Below, in pieces: positions 18,481 through 26,537 of a DNA stretch of 64,000 nt. The stretch covers positions 3,041,970 to 3,105,969 of the forward strand of contig NZ_LT607802.1 of the NCBI RefSeq assembly GCF_900090205.1, given 5' to 3'. The stretch comes from Vogesella sp. LIG4 (GTDB lineage: Bacteria; Pseudomonadota; Gammaproteobacteria; Burkholderiales; Chromobacteriaceae). The notes under the pieces were generated by a model, which ran no database searches, was not told where the DNA came from, and saw only the letters and a list, made by a program, of their open reading frames with translations. The translations under genes were made by a program, and so were the position numbers. Within the stretch, counting starts at the first letter, position 1; every line of letters begins with the position of its first letter.

Positions 18481-19637
18481 CGGTGGATGTGGCGGCAATC
18501 GAGCGCCAGGCCCGCGCGCTGATTTCGGCCGGCAGTCTGGAGGCGGCCGAGGCGCTGGTCCGCCCGTATCTGGCTTCCGGTAGCGGCCCGATCATGCTGT
18601 GGCGCCTGCTGGTGGATGCGATCCGCCCGCAAGGCAAGGTCGGCGAAACGCAGGCCATCCAGGAGATGCTGGTGGCCGCGGCCCCAGGCAACTATGCCAT
18701 GCGCTTTGACCTGTCGGAAACCCTGCTGCTGCAGGGGCAGTTTGACCGCGGTTGGCGCGAGTACCACTACCGCTATAGTTTGCCGCATACCTCCGGCATC
18801 GAGCGCAAGGTGCAGCGGCCGCGCTGGGATGGCCGACCCATTCCCGGCAAAACACTGCTGATCCATGACGAGCAGGGCTACGGCGATACCTTCCAGTTCC
18901 TGCGCATGGTGGCCTGGGCACGAGAGCGCAGCCGTGCCCGCGTCATTCTCGAAATCAATCCCGAAAGTCTTTCGCTGGCGCAGCGTTGTGCCGGCTTTGA
19001 CGAGCTGATCGTGCGCGGCAGCCTGCCGCCGGCATTCGATGTGCACTGCGAGATGATGAGCCTGCCGATGGCCATGGGCCTCAAAATGGAGGACCTGCCT
19101 GGGGCGGTGCCTTACCTGTCGGCCGACCCGCAGCGCCTGGCCATGTGGCAACAGCGCCTTGCTGCGCTGCCGCGGCCCCTGGTGGCGCTGGTCTGGGCGG
19201 GGCGCCCGACACACTTCAACGATGCCAACCGGTCGCTGAACCTGGCACAGCTGGCGTCGCTGGCCAGCCCGGGTGTGACTTTTGTTTCCATCCAGAAGGG
19301 GCCGGCTGCGGCTCAGGCGCAGAATCCGCCTGCCGGGATGTCGCTGCTATCGCTAAGCGACGAGATCCGGGATTTCGAAGATACCGCCGCCATTCTCGGC
19401 ATTGCAGACCTGCTGGTTTCGGTTGATTCCTCGCCGGTGCATCTGGCCGGCGCCCTGGGGCGCCCGGCGTGGGTGATGCTGCCTTTCGTGCCCGACTGGC
19501 GCTGGTTGCTCGGCCGCGATGATACGCCGTGGTACCCCAGTGTCCGCCTGTTCCGCCAGCAGTCGCGTGGCGACTGGGATGGGGTCATGGCCGCGATGGC
19601 GCCACAGCTGGCGCGCATGGCTGCTGGGCAGGAGTAG
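18477..19637 (+). CDS. Glycosyltransferase family 9-like (TPR-associated GT-B)
   Basis: 386-residue protein. The N-terminus (about 1-110) looks like remnant TPR helices. From there it carries the GT-B pattern found in bacterial TPR-linked glycosyltransferases: PGKTLLIHDEQGYGDTFQFL near residue 121, then PLVALVWAGRPTHFNDANRS and the donor-site segment ADLLVSVDSSPVHLAGALG (about residues 312-330). Its ATG overlaps the sulfotransferase stop (ATGA), so the two are translationally coupled and probably act on the same target. The sugar is unknown. It lacks the Cys signature I would expect of classic autotransporter heptosyltransferases. Confidence 0.8.
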   Translation: MTVDVAAIERQARALISAGSLEAAEALVRPYLASGSGPIMLWRLLVDAIRPQGKVGETQAIQEMLVAAAPGNYAMRFDLSETLLLQGQFDRGWREYHYRYSLPHTSGIERKVQRPRWDGRPIPGKTLLIHDEQGYGDTFQFLRMVAWARERSRARVILEINPESLSLAQRCAGFDELIVRGSLPPAFDVHCEMMSLPMAMGLKMEDLPGAVPYLSADPQRLAMWQQRLAALPRPLVALVWAGRPTHFNDANRSLNLAQLASLASPGVTFVSIQKGPAAAQAQNPPAGMSLLSLSDEIRDFEDTAAILGIADLLVSVDSSPVHLAGALGRPAWVMLPFVPDWRWLLGRDDTPWYPSVRLFRQQSRGDWDGVMAAMAPQLARMAAGQE

Positions 19638-19642
19638 CGGCC

Positions 19643-20500
19643 ATGCATGGTTCGGTATCTGCAGGGCGACGGTGGGCCGCCCTGATGCTTGCGGCGGCAT
19701 TGGCGGTTCTGCTGGGTGGGTGTGCGGAACTCGACCGTAACGCGCATGCTGCAGCGCTGGCCGCGCCGGCTGGCCTTAAGCGCGAACAAGTCGCCACTGG
19801 CCAGTTTGTGCTTACGGCTTTTGCACGCATCACGCGGGCTGACCAGGCGCTGACGGTCTACATCGAGGGAGACGGCCTGGCGTGGCTTAGCCGCAGCCAG
19901 GCATCGACAGACCCGACACCGCTTGCGGCAACCGGCCTGGCGCTGGCCGCGGTGGATCCGGCTGCGAACGTGGTGTACCTGGCCCGCCCATGCCAGTTTA
20001 CCCCCATGGAACTGAACCCCGGTTGCAGCGAGCCGTACTGGACGGGCAAGCGCTTCGCGCCCGAAGTCATCGCGTCGATGAGCGCGGCCGTGAGCCATTT
20101 TGCGGCGCAAGTGCCGGGGCAGCGCATCCACCTGGTTGGCTACTCGGGCGGCGGCGCGGTGGCCGTACTCATGGCCGCGCGCCGCAGCGATATTGCTTCG
20201 ATCCGGACGGTGGCGGGCAATCTGGATAGCGAACTCGTCAATCGGCTACACCATGTTTCGCCCATGCCCGAATCAGAAAACCCGGCCGCTTTCGCCGCGC
20301 AGATAGCGAAGATTCCACAGCTGCACTTCAGCGGAGCCGACGACACGGTGGTTTCCCCCGAGGTGGCAGACTACTTTATTCAGCTTACCGGTGGCCGCTG
20401 CGCACAGGCGCGCACGGTGCCGGCTATGACGCATAGCGGAGACTGGAGCAGAGTATGGCCGGCGTTGCTGGCGCAGGCTCCGGCATGTACAGGGCAATGA
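19643..20500 (+). CDS. Lipoprotein alpha/beta hydrolase
   Basis: 285-residue lipoprotein: hydrophobic signal with lipobox LLGGC near residue 27. The alpha/beta hydrolase core contains the nucleophile elbow GYSGGG (Ser near residue 168), a possible catalytic Asp in GADDTVVSPE and His in MTHSGDW near the C-terminus. It would be an envelope-anchored esterase, lipase or deacylase. I place the start at 19643, five bases after the glycosyltransferase stop, because the lipoprotein signal begins there. Substrate unknown; its place between the transfer enzymes and APS kinase suggests a role in the same surface modification. Confidence 0.75.
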   Translation: MHGSVSAGRRWAALMLAAALAVLLGGCAELDRNAHAAALAAPAGLKREQVATGQFVLTAFARITRADQALTVYIEGDGLAWLSRSQASTDPTPLAATGLALAAVDPAANVVYLARPCQFTPMELNPGCSEPYWTGKRFAPEVIASMSAAVSHFAAQVPGQRIHLVGYSGGGAVAVLMAARRSDIASIRTVAGNLDSELVNRLHHVSPMPESENPAAFAAQIAKIPQLHFSGADDTVVSPEVADYFIQLTGGRCAQARTVPAMTHSGDWSRVWPALLAQAPACTGQ

Positions 20501-21021
20501 CAATGAAGAGAACACCCGCCACCATCTGGCTGACCGGTCTGAGCGCGGCTGGCAAGACCACTCTCGCGCACGCGCTGGCAGATACGCTCGCTGCCAGCGG
20601 TATGGCCTGCCAGGTGCTGGATGGCGATATCGTGCGCCAGGAACTCTGCCGCGATCTCGGCTTCTCCAGGGAGGATCGCAGCGAGAACGTACGCCGCGTG
20701 GCGCAGCGCTGCCGGCAGATCAACGAAGCCGGGACATGGGCGATCGCCGCCTTGATCTCGCCTTATCGCGAAGACCGGGCCCGCGCGCGCCAGATTGTGG
20801 GCGAGTCGGCATTCTTCGAGATATTCCTGGCAACACCGCTATCTGTATGCGAAGCGCGCGACCCGAAAGGCTTGTACCGCAAAGCAAGGGCAGGGGGCAT
20901 TGCCAATATGACCGGGGTAGATGACCCCTACGAGGTGCCGCTCAACCCCGAACTGCAGCTCGATACCGGCGCACAATCCATTGCCGAGTGTGTCGAGGTG
21001 GTCACCAAACTGCTCGGTTGA
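20497..21021 (+). CDS. cysC: Adenylylsulfate (APS) kinase
   Basis: 174-residue kinase that phosphorylates adenylylsulfate to PAPS. The P-loop GLSAAGKTT lies at residues 13-21, followed by LDGDIVRQELCRDLGFSRED and the lid segment IAALISPYREDRARAR. FEIFLATPLSVCEARDPKGL then matches the family. The ATG overlaps the hydrolase stop (ATGA). There are no neighbouring cysteine-biosynthesis genes such as cysD, cysN or cysH; instead it ends a run starting with a sulfotransferase. Dedicated PAPS supply for that enzyme is the simplest reading. Confidence 0.92.
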   Translation: MTMKRTPATIWLTGLSAAGKTTLAHALADTLAASGMACQVLDGDIVRQELCRDLGFSREDRSENVRRVAQRCRQINEAGTWAIAALISPYREDRARARQIVGESAFFEIFLATPLSVCEARDPKGLYRKARAGGIANMTGVDDPYEVPLNPELQLDTGAQSIAECVEVVTKLLG

Positions 21022-21035
21022 GCAGGCGCGGCTAG

Positions 21036-21719
21036 CTACTTGCCCGGCGTATCGAATAGCTGCCTGGCGCGTTCGGCCCTTTCCTCCGGCCCGCCGTTAA
21101 AAGCCAGCTCCTGCAGCACACTGCCGATGACTTGCCCCAGCGATGGCGGCCCGGCCAGAAGGCGGTGCGGCAAGCCGGAGTCGCGTGCATCCTCATCCAT
21201 CGAGACTTCGGGGTTGAAGCGCAACGGTAGGTTCAGGATGTCGGTTAGCGGCAGGAACATGATGGACCAGGTAATCCGGCTGCCCTTGCGGTATTCGATG
21301 CTGCCATTTTGCTGGCTATCTTCGCGCAGCTCATAGCCGATGGCCCGCAGCCATAAGTGCGTGCTGTCGGCAGCCTCCGCCGTGTCGGCGCCCGGTTCCC
21401 GGTGGTAGAAAAGCTCAAGGTATTCGATGCCATCCGGGTCGTATTCGCCGGAATAGGGGGTGGCAATGCCTTGTCGGGCTTCGGCAAGGAACGCTGCCGC
21501 ATGCAGCCGGGCGAATTCTTCGAGTAAAACCGGGTTGGCCGCAAGCAGCAAGAAAATATCCCGGAGGTGAATTTCGCCGTCGAATCGCACCGCCTCCGCA
21601 AGATAGGCCGCGGCATGGTGACTTGCCTCCGAGCAGGCCGGTGCCTGGCCATGTGTAAGGTTGGCCGCAAGGTGGTAATACGTCAGCTTGCCGCCGGCGC
21701 TGAGCACGAGCCCATCCAT
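21036..21719 (-). CDS. Conserved-looking protein of unknown function
   Basis: 227-residue acidic soluble protein, not recognised. It is mixed alpha/beta with no signal peptide or membrane helix. Segments include LTYYHLAANLTHGQAPACSE, YDPDGIEYLELFYHREPGAD and a C-terminal PPSLGQVIGSVLQELAFNGG. The ATG at 21719 follows TGGAGGCAATA, a strong ribosome-binding site; an upstream in-frame extension lacks this. It is convergent with cysC (14-nt gap). Two GTTGGCCGCA repeats lie inside it (21534 and 21660), 126 bp apart. Confidence 0.65.
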   Translation of the reverse strand: MDGLVLSAGGKLTYYHLAANLTHGQAPACSEASHHAAAYLAEAVRFDGEIHLRDIFLLLAANPVLLEEFARLHAAAFLAEARQGIATPYSGEYDPDGIEYLELFYHREPGADTAEAADSTHLWLRAIGYELREDSQQNGSIEYRKGSRITWSIMFLPLTDILNLPLRFNPEVSMDEDARDSGLPHRLLAGPPSLGQVIGSVLQELAFNGGPEERAERARQLFDTPGK

Positions 21720-22128
21720 TATTGCCTCCAGTATCCGAAAAGCGGGCGATGCAACCCTTGGCATGCTGCTGGCGCCCGGTTTGCCCGCACGCCAGTGTAA
21801 AGCAGGCAGCCTCCGCAAGCCGGTGTTGCTGCAGACATTTGCTGCCGGGAACGCGGTGGAAAGACGCTCCATCTAATGGGCAGGGGCGATGCTTGCTGCC
21901 GGCGCATGGTGTTTCCTGCTAACGGCTTGCCCTGGCCGGGGCCGCGCGCAGTGTTCGCCGTGTGTGGCGTAGCGGCAAGCCGGCATCCCGCCAAGGTTGG
22001 CCGCAGCAACAGGCAGGCTGGGGGTGCCGGGTCTATGAAGAACTATCCAGGGATGTGCCACCGCGGCGCGTGGTTCTGTGCCTGCCCGGAAATCGCCGCT
22101 GAGTGTCACAAGCAGCAGGAGGTTCGCC
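21720..22128. other. Divergent intergenic region with a GTTGGCCGCA copy
   Basis: About 409 nt with promoters for the unknown gene and the flavoprotein gene. It contains one repeat copy at 21996-22005. No convincing gene, terminator or operator seen. Confidence 0.5.
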
Positions 22129-22854
22129 ATGTCTGAATATTCTGTCCGATTGACTGCCCGCCAGGCGGTAGCCGAAGGCACCATGGCCTTCAGCTTCGAA
22201 AAACCGGCTGGTTTTGCCTACAAGCCGGGGCAGGCCATGGATCTGATCTTGCCCGGTCCGCACGCGGACCCCAATTCGTCGGATGCCCGTCATGCCTTTT
22301 CCATTGTCAGCGCTCCGCATCAGGGCGAGCTGACGGTGGCGACCCGCATGCGTGACAGTATCTTCAAGCGCACGCTGGGCAAACTGGCCAACGGCACGAC
22401 GGTCACCATCGACGGCCCCTTCGGCTCGCTCACCTTGCACAAGAACACGGCGCGCGCCGCCGTGCTCATCGCCGGCGGCATCGGGGTCACACCGTTCATG
22501 AGCATGCTGCGGCACGCGGCAAGGCAGCAACTGCAGCAAGACCTGTTGCTGCTGTACTCCAACCGGCGCCCGGAGGATGCAGCGTTCCTCGGCGAATTGC
22601 AGCAGCTGGAAAAAGAGAACCCGAGGTTCCGCCTGCTGGCCACCATGACGGACATGGCGCACTCGACACAAGCCTGGGGCGGCGCCAGCGGCAAGTTCGA
22701 CGGTGCATGGATCAAACAGGCCATCGCGGGGCTGGCGGAGCCGGTTTTCTATGTCTCCGGCCCTCCCGCGCTGGTGGCCGCGATGTGTCAGGCACTGACG
22801 GACGCGGGTGTCGACGAGGATGAAGTGCGCAGCGAGGAGTTCCACGGCTACTGA
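22129..22854 (+). CDS. Ferredoxin-NADP reductase-like flavoprotein
   Basis: 241-residue FAD/NAD(P)H oxidoreductase. The N-terminal FAD-binding barrel has the flavin signature region RHAFSIVSAPHQGEL (the RxYS-like motif is written RHAFS). The C-terminal nucleotide-binding domain has AVLIAGGIGVTPFMSMLRHA and ends FYVSGPPALV ... EEFHGY. No 2Fe-2S cysteine motif is present, so an external redox partner is needed. The ATG at 22129 follows CAGGAGGTTCGCC. It stands alone, and its electron partner is not in the window. Confidence 0.85.
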   Translation: MSEYSVRLTARQAVAEGTMAFSFEKPAGFAYKPGQAMDLILPGPHADPNSSDARHAFSIVSAPHQGELTVATRMRDSIFKRTLGKLANGTTVTIDGPFGSLTLHKNTARAAVLIAGGIGVTPFMSMLRHAARQQLQQDLLLLYSNRRPEDAAFLGELQQLEKENPRFRLLATMTDMAHSTQAWGGASGKFDGAWIKQAIAGLAEPVFYVSGPPALVAAMCQALTDAGVDEDEVRSEEFHGY

Positions 22855-22880
22855 TCCAGGGCAGGCCTGGTGGCAGAAGT

Positions 22881-22908
22881 AAAAAAACGGCCAGCACGAG
22901 GCTGGCCA
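22881..22908 (-). terminator. Terminator of the LivK-like gene (minus strand)
   Basis: Read on the minus strand: 7-bp stem GGCCAGC/GCTGGCC with a CTCGT loop, then GTTTTTTT. It lies 42 nt after the stop of the binding-protein gene at 22950. Confidence 0.85.
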
Positions 22909-22949
22909 AGGGACTTCTTCAGAGGAAACATGATGGCGCGATGTCGCGC

Positions 22950-24152
22950 TCAGGCACCGCCCACGGTGGAGACCACCTGCCACTTGCCGTTCTTGACCTG
23001 GTAGACGGTTACCGCGCCGTTATTGATGTCGCCATTGGCATCAAACGACACCTTGCCGGTGACGCCGGTGTAGTTTGTCTTGCCCACCTCGGGCAGATAC
23101 TTCTTCGGGTCGCTGGAGCCGGCGCGCTTCATCGCTTCCACCAGCACGTGCACGGCATCGTATTCATACGGCGAGAACACCTGGATCTCGGTGTTGAACT
23201 TGCTCTGGAACTTGCTGCTGAAGGCGGCAAAGCCCGGCATCTTGTCGCGCGGCAGGCCGCAGGCGGAGGCATACAGGCTTTCGGCGGCGTCGCCCGCCAG
23301 CTTGATGAATTCCGGGGTCTGCATGCTGTCGCCGCCCATCAGCCTGGCCTTGATCCCCAGCCGCTTCATCTGCTTGGCCATCGGGCCGGCCTGGGCGTCC
23401 ATGCCGCCGTAGAACACCACATCGGGCTGGGCGCCCTTGATGGCGGTCAGAATGGCGTTGAAGTCGGTGGCGGTATTGGTGGTGAACTCCCGCTTCACCA
23501 CCTTGCCGCCCTTGGCGGTGATGGCCTTGGCGAATTCATCGGCCAGGCCCTGGCCATAGGCGGTGCGGTCGTCCACCACCGCCACGGTTTTCGCCTTCAG
23601 CGTGTCCACGGCAAACTGCCCCAGCGCCGTGCCTTGCTGCACATCGTTGGCGATCATGCGGAAGGTGGTCTTGTAGCCCTGCCTGGTGTAGTCCGGGTTG
23701 GTGGCGGACGGTGAAATCTGCGGAATGCCGGCCTCGGCATAGATGCGGGAAGCCGGGATGGTGGTGCCGGAGTTCAGGTGCCCGACCACGCCCGCCACGC
23801 CAGCATCGATCAGGCGCTGCGCTACCTGGGTGCCGATCTTGGGGTCGCCCTGATCGTCCTCGGAGACCAGCTCGAACTTGACCTTCTTGCCGCCGATCTC
23901 CACGCCTTCGGCGTTGAGGTCTTCGATTGCCAGCTTGGCGCCGAACTCGACATCCTTGCCCAGGTGCGAGATCGGGCCGGTCAGCGGCGATACCTGGCCG
24001 ATCTTGATGGTCTCGACCGCGCCCGCCGCCGGGCTGGCTGCGGTGCTGGCCGATGCGCCGGCAGGTGCGGTGCTGGCAGCCTCCTGCTTGCCACAGGCGG
24101 CGAGGGTGAGTGCCGCAGCGGCAAACAGGCTCAGTTTCGCAAAGTTTCTCAT
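22950..24152 (-). CDS. LivK-like ABC transporter substrate-binding lipoprotein
   Basis: 400-residue periplasmic binding protein of the branched-chain amino acid/amide class. The lipobox is LAAC near residue 20. The Leu/Ile/Val-binding fold shows IKIGQVSPLTGPISHLGKDV, VGVVGHLNSGTTIPAS-type ligand-site text (GVVGHLNSGTTIPASRIYAE) and YAYGQGLADEFAKA-like hinge segments. The permease and ATPase genes are absent, so it must use partners encoded elsewhere. It follows the acetylpolyamine amidohydrolase gene on the same strand with a 122-nt gap, which hints at an amide or acetylated-amine substrate. Confidence 0.88.
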   Translation of the reverse strand: MRNFAKLSLFAAAALTLAACGKQEAASTAPAGASASTAASPAAGAVETIKIGQVSPLTGPISHLGKDVEFGAKLAIEDLNAEGVEIGGKKVKFELVSEDDQGDPKIGTQVAQRLIDAGVAGVVGHLNSGTTIPASRIYAEAGIPQISPSATNPDYTRQGYKTTFRMIANDVQQGTALGQFAVDTLKAKTVAVVDDRTAYGQGLADEFAKAITAKGGKVVKREFTTNTATDFNAILTAIKGAQPDVVFYGGMDAQAGPMAKQMKRLGIKARLMGGDSMQTPEFIKLAGDAAESLYASACGLPRDKMPGFAAFSSKFQSKFNTEIQVFSPYEYDAVHVLVEAMKRAGSSDPKKYLPEVGKTNYTGVTGKVSFDANGDINNGAVTVYQVKNGKWQVVSTVGGA

Positions 24153-24274
24153 GTGTTTTCCTGAATGTAGATCGGTGTTGCCGTAATGCCGGCCGCAGGC
24201 TGCGTCTGCTGCGCAGTGGGTGGCCCCGCGGCTCGGCGCCTGGTGAAACGCGTTACATAAGGGGTGTGACCGCC

Positions 24275-25306
24275 TCAGCGCTGGCCTTCGAAACCGCGCA
24301 GCACGTTGACGGCATTGATGCCGATGTCGTCGACCATGTAGCCGCCTTCCATCACGAACAGGGTCGGCCGGCCGATGCCGGCAATGGTCTGGCCGATCTT
24401 GAGGAAGTCTTCGCTTTCCAGCTGGAAGTGGCTGATCGGGTCGTCCTTGAAGGTGTCCACCCCCAGCGAGATCACCACCGCATCCGGCGCGTAGTCGGCT
24501 ATGGCCTGGCAGGCGTGGCGCAGCGCCGCGCCGTAGCCATCCCAGCCGGTGCCGTGCGGCAGCGGGTAGTTGTGGTTGAAGCCCAGGCCGGCGCCGCGCC
24601 CGGTTTCGTCCTGGTGGCCGAGGAAGTACGGGTAGGAGTGCTTGGGGTCGCCATGCAGCGAGGTGAACATCACGTCGGCGCGGTCATAGAAAATGCTCTG
24701 CGTGCCGTTGCCGTGGTGGTAGTCCACGTCCAGCACCGCCACCCGTTTGGCGCCGTTGTCCAGCGCGTGCTGGGCGGCAATGGCGGCATTGTTCAGGTAG
24801 CAGTAGCCACCCATGTACTCGGCGGCGGCATGGTGGCCGGGCGGGCGGCACAGCGCGAAGGCGCTGTACTCGCCCTGTGTCAGCGCGGCCATGCCGGTCA
24901 GCGCCAAATCGGCACTGCTCTTTACCGCCTGCCAGGTGCCGGCGGTGATGGCCACGCCGGCATCCATGGCATAGAAGCCCAGCTTGCCGTCGATATGCTG
25001 CGGCTCGATATCGCTGCGCAGGTCGCGCACCGGCCAGATCAGCGGCAGGGCGTCATGCTGGCGGCCCAGCGCCTGCCATTCGCTCCAGGCCTGTTCCAGG
25101 AAGCGCACATAACGTTCGCTGTGCACGCGGGCATAGCTGGCGCTGCCGAACTCGCGCGGGGCAATGACTTCGCCGAGGTTCACGGCCTGCACCCGCGCCA
25201 GGATGGTGTCGGCCCGGCTCGGCATCTCGAAACAGGGCTTCAGGGTGCCGTCTTTCAGCTCCGTGGCGTGGTGAAGGCGGTGGGCATTGCTGTAGATGGT
25301 AAGCAT
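24275..25306 (-). CDS. Acetylpolyamine amidohydrolase (histone deacetylase family)
   Basis: 343-residue zinc enzyme that removes acetyl groups from acetylpolyamines; that length is typical of bacterial APAH. Motifs: CRPPGHHAAAEYMGGYCYLN (the tandem His pair near residues 155-156), zinc ligands in DVDYHHGNGTQSIFYD (near 192-207), and VISLGVDTFKDDP with the third-ligand Asp region. EGGYMVDDIG then carries the active-site Gly-Gly-Tyr. The ATG at 25306 begins MLTIYSN, like relatives; an upstream TTG in frame is unlikely. It is divergent from an Lrp-type regulator 124 nt away and upstream of a LivK-like binding protein. Confidence 0.9.
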   Translation of the reverse strand: MLTIYSNAHRLHHATELKDGTLKPCFEMPSRADTILARVQAVNLGEVIAPREFGSASYARVHSERYVRFLEQAWSEWQALGRQHDALPLIWPVRDLRSDIEPQHIDGKLGFYAMDAGVAITAGTWQAVKSSADLALTGMAALTQGEYSAFALCRPPGHHAAAEYMGGYCYLNNAAIAAQHALDNGAKRVAVLDVDYHHGNGTQSIFYDRADVMFTSLHGDPKHSYPYFLGHQDETGRGAGLGFNHNYPLPHGTGWDGYGAALRHACQAIADYAPDAVVISLGVDTFKDDPISHFQLESEDFLKIGQTIAGIGRPTLFVMEGGYMVDDIGINAVNVLRGFEGQR

Positions 25307-25430
25307 GACGTTGTGCCGTACATAGGAAGGTGACGGCAATCAGTATGTGGCGGCACAGCTGGATTTACTTTGCTTTAATCCCCCTCGTCTGGCTATCCTG
25401 CGATATGAATAGACTCTTTTGGTGGCATTA

Positions 25431-25910
25431 ATGAGCGATAACAAACTAAAGAACGAACTTGATGCCGCGGATCGCACTATTCTGCGCTTGCTGCAGCAGG
25501 ACGGCACACTGTCCAACCCGCGGCTGGCGGAGCAGCTGTCGCTGAGCGTGACGCCCTGCTGGCGGCGGCTGAAACGGCTGGAGGAAGAGGGCTATATCAA
25601 GGACTACCAGGCCAACCTCGACCGCCGCAAGCTGGGGCTGGACGTGCTGGCCTTCGTGCAGATCCGCTTCGGCGTGCACGGCAGTAACGAGCCGAACGAG
25701 TTCGAGGCGGCCATGTGTGCGCAGCCGCAGGTGCTGTCCTGCCACAAGATCACCGGCGATGCCGACTACCTGCTGCAGGTGGTGGCCACCTCGCTGGATG
25801 CCTACAGCGAGTTTGTCGAGAACGTGCTGCGGCAGATGCCGGGGGTGGCGTCCATCCACTCCAGCCTGGCGTTGCGCGAGGTGAAAGCCGGCAGCCGCCT
25901 ACCGGTGTAG
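25431..25910 (+). CDS. Lrp/AsnC-family transcriptional regulator
   Basis: 159-residue regulator. The N-terminal winged helix-turn-helix reads LDAADRTILRLLQQDGTLSN then LAEQLSLSVTPCWRRLKRLE. The C-terminal RAM/AsnC effector domain includes GDADYLLQVVATSLDAYSEF. It diverges from the acetylpolyamine amidohydrolase gene with a shared promoter region (25307-25430), so local control of that gene is likely. The stop is followed by a perfect inverted pair of the GTTGGCCGCAAG repeat, probably its terminator. Confidence 0.92.
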   Translation: MSDNKLKNELDAADRTILRLLQQDGTLSNPRLAEQLSLSVTPCWRRLKRLEEEGYIKDYQANLDRRKLGLDVLAFVQIRFGVHGSNEPNEFEAAMCAQPQVLSCHKITGDADYLLQVVATSLDAYSEFVENVLRQMPGVASIHSSLALREVKAGSRLPV

Positions 25911-25927
25911 CGGGGTCCGGGCGCGAG

Positions 25928-25968
25928 AAGGTTGGCCGCAAGCCGGCACATGGCTTGCGGCCAACCTT
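25928..25968 (+). terminator. Inverted pair of GTTGGCCGCAAG repeats, likely terminator
   Basis: Perfect 17-bp stem (25928-25944 with 25952-25968), 7-nt loop, followed by GTTGTG. Each arm holds a full copy of the window-wide repeat. It starts 18 nt after the Lrp stop. The T run is weak, but the stem is very strong. Neisserial DNA uptake sequences show the same habit of forming terminators. Confidence 0.7.
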
Positions 25969-26035
25969 GTTGTGCCGGCTGAGTGTGATGAACCAGTAAA
26001 CCCGGTAACATCGAGTAGCAGGGAAAGGGCGCAGC

Positions 26036-26203
26036 ATGGGCCGTATCGCGGCGATGCAGATCTTCGTACAGGTGGTGGAGAAGGGCAGCTTTACCGCGGC
26101 GGCCGAGCAGCTGCACCGGCCGATTGCCACCCGTGCCATCCAGGGGCTGGAGCAGGGGCTGGGCGTCCCTCTGCTCAGCCGCACCACCCGCGTTGAGGGC
26201 TTG
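26036..26203 (+). pseudogene. LysR-family regulator fragment (N-terminal HTH only)
   Basis: The first 55 or so codons read as a LysR helix-turn-helix: MQIFVQVVEKGSFTAAAEQL then ATRAIQGLEQGLGVPLLSRT. After TTRVEGL the frame loses similarity and soon ends. No effector domain follows in any frame, so this is a truncated remnant. In LysR proteins the conserved text would be RTTRxVxLTxxG. Confidence 0.8.
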
Positions 26204-26537
26204 GTGGCGTGCTCTTGCATGCGGGGGCTACTACCTTCCGTGCCGCGTGCAGCCGTGATGTCGGCTTGCCGCCCGCAAGGTTTGCGAAGGAGTCCCAGGC
26301 CGTAGCAGCGGTCTTGTCCGGCAAGCAGCCGGACAATTACTTGAATTGTCTCGCCCCCGCAGAAGTGCGGCTGGCCTTATAAGTACAGCAGTGCGACAGC
26401 AACAGTGACACGGCGACGCCGGGTCATTTTTTTGTTGCCGCTTTCACTGGTGAAATTTTTCGGCCATCCATGAAATTGCTTTGACCGCCGCGTGCGGCGG
26501 CTGCTTTGATGCCGCCGTTCGGTACGGAGGGAGCGAG
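26204..26537. other. Intergenic stretch upstream of the catabolic region
   Basis: About 330 nt holding the decayed end of the LysR fragment and the promoter region of the aldehyde dehydrogenase operon. An A+T-richer part (26420-26470) precedes the gene. No clear terminator or operator seen. Confidence 0.45.
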
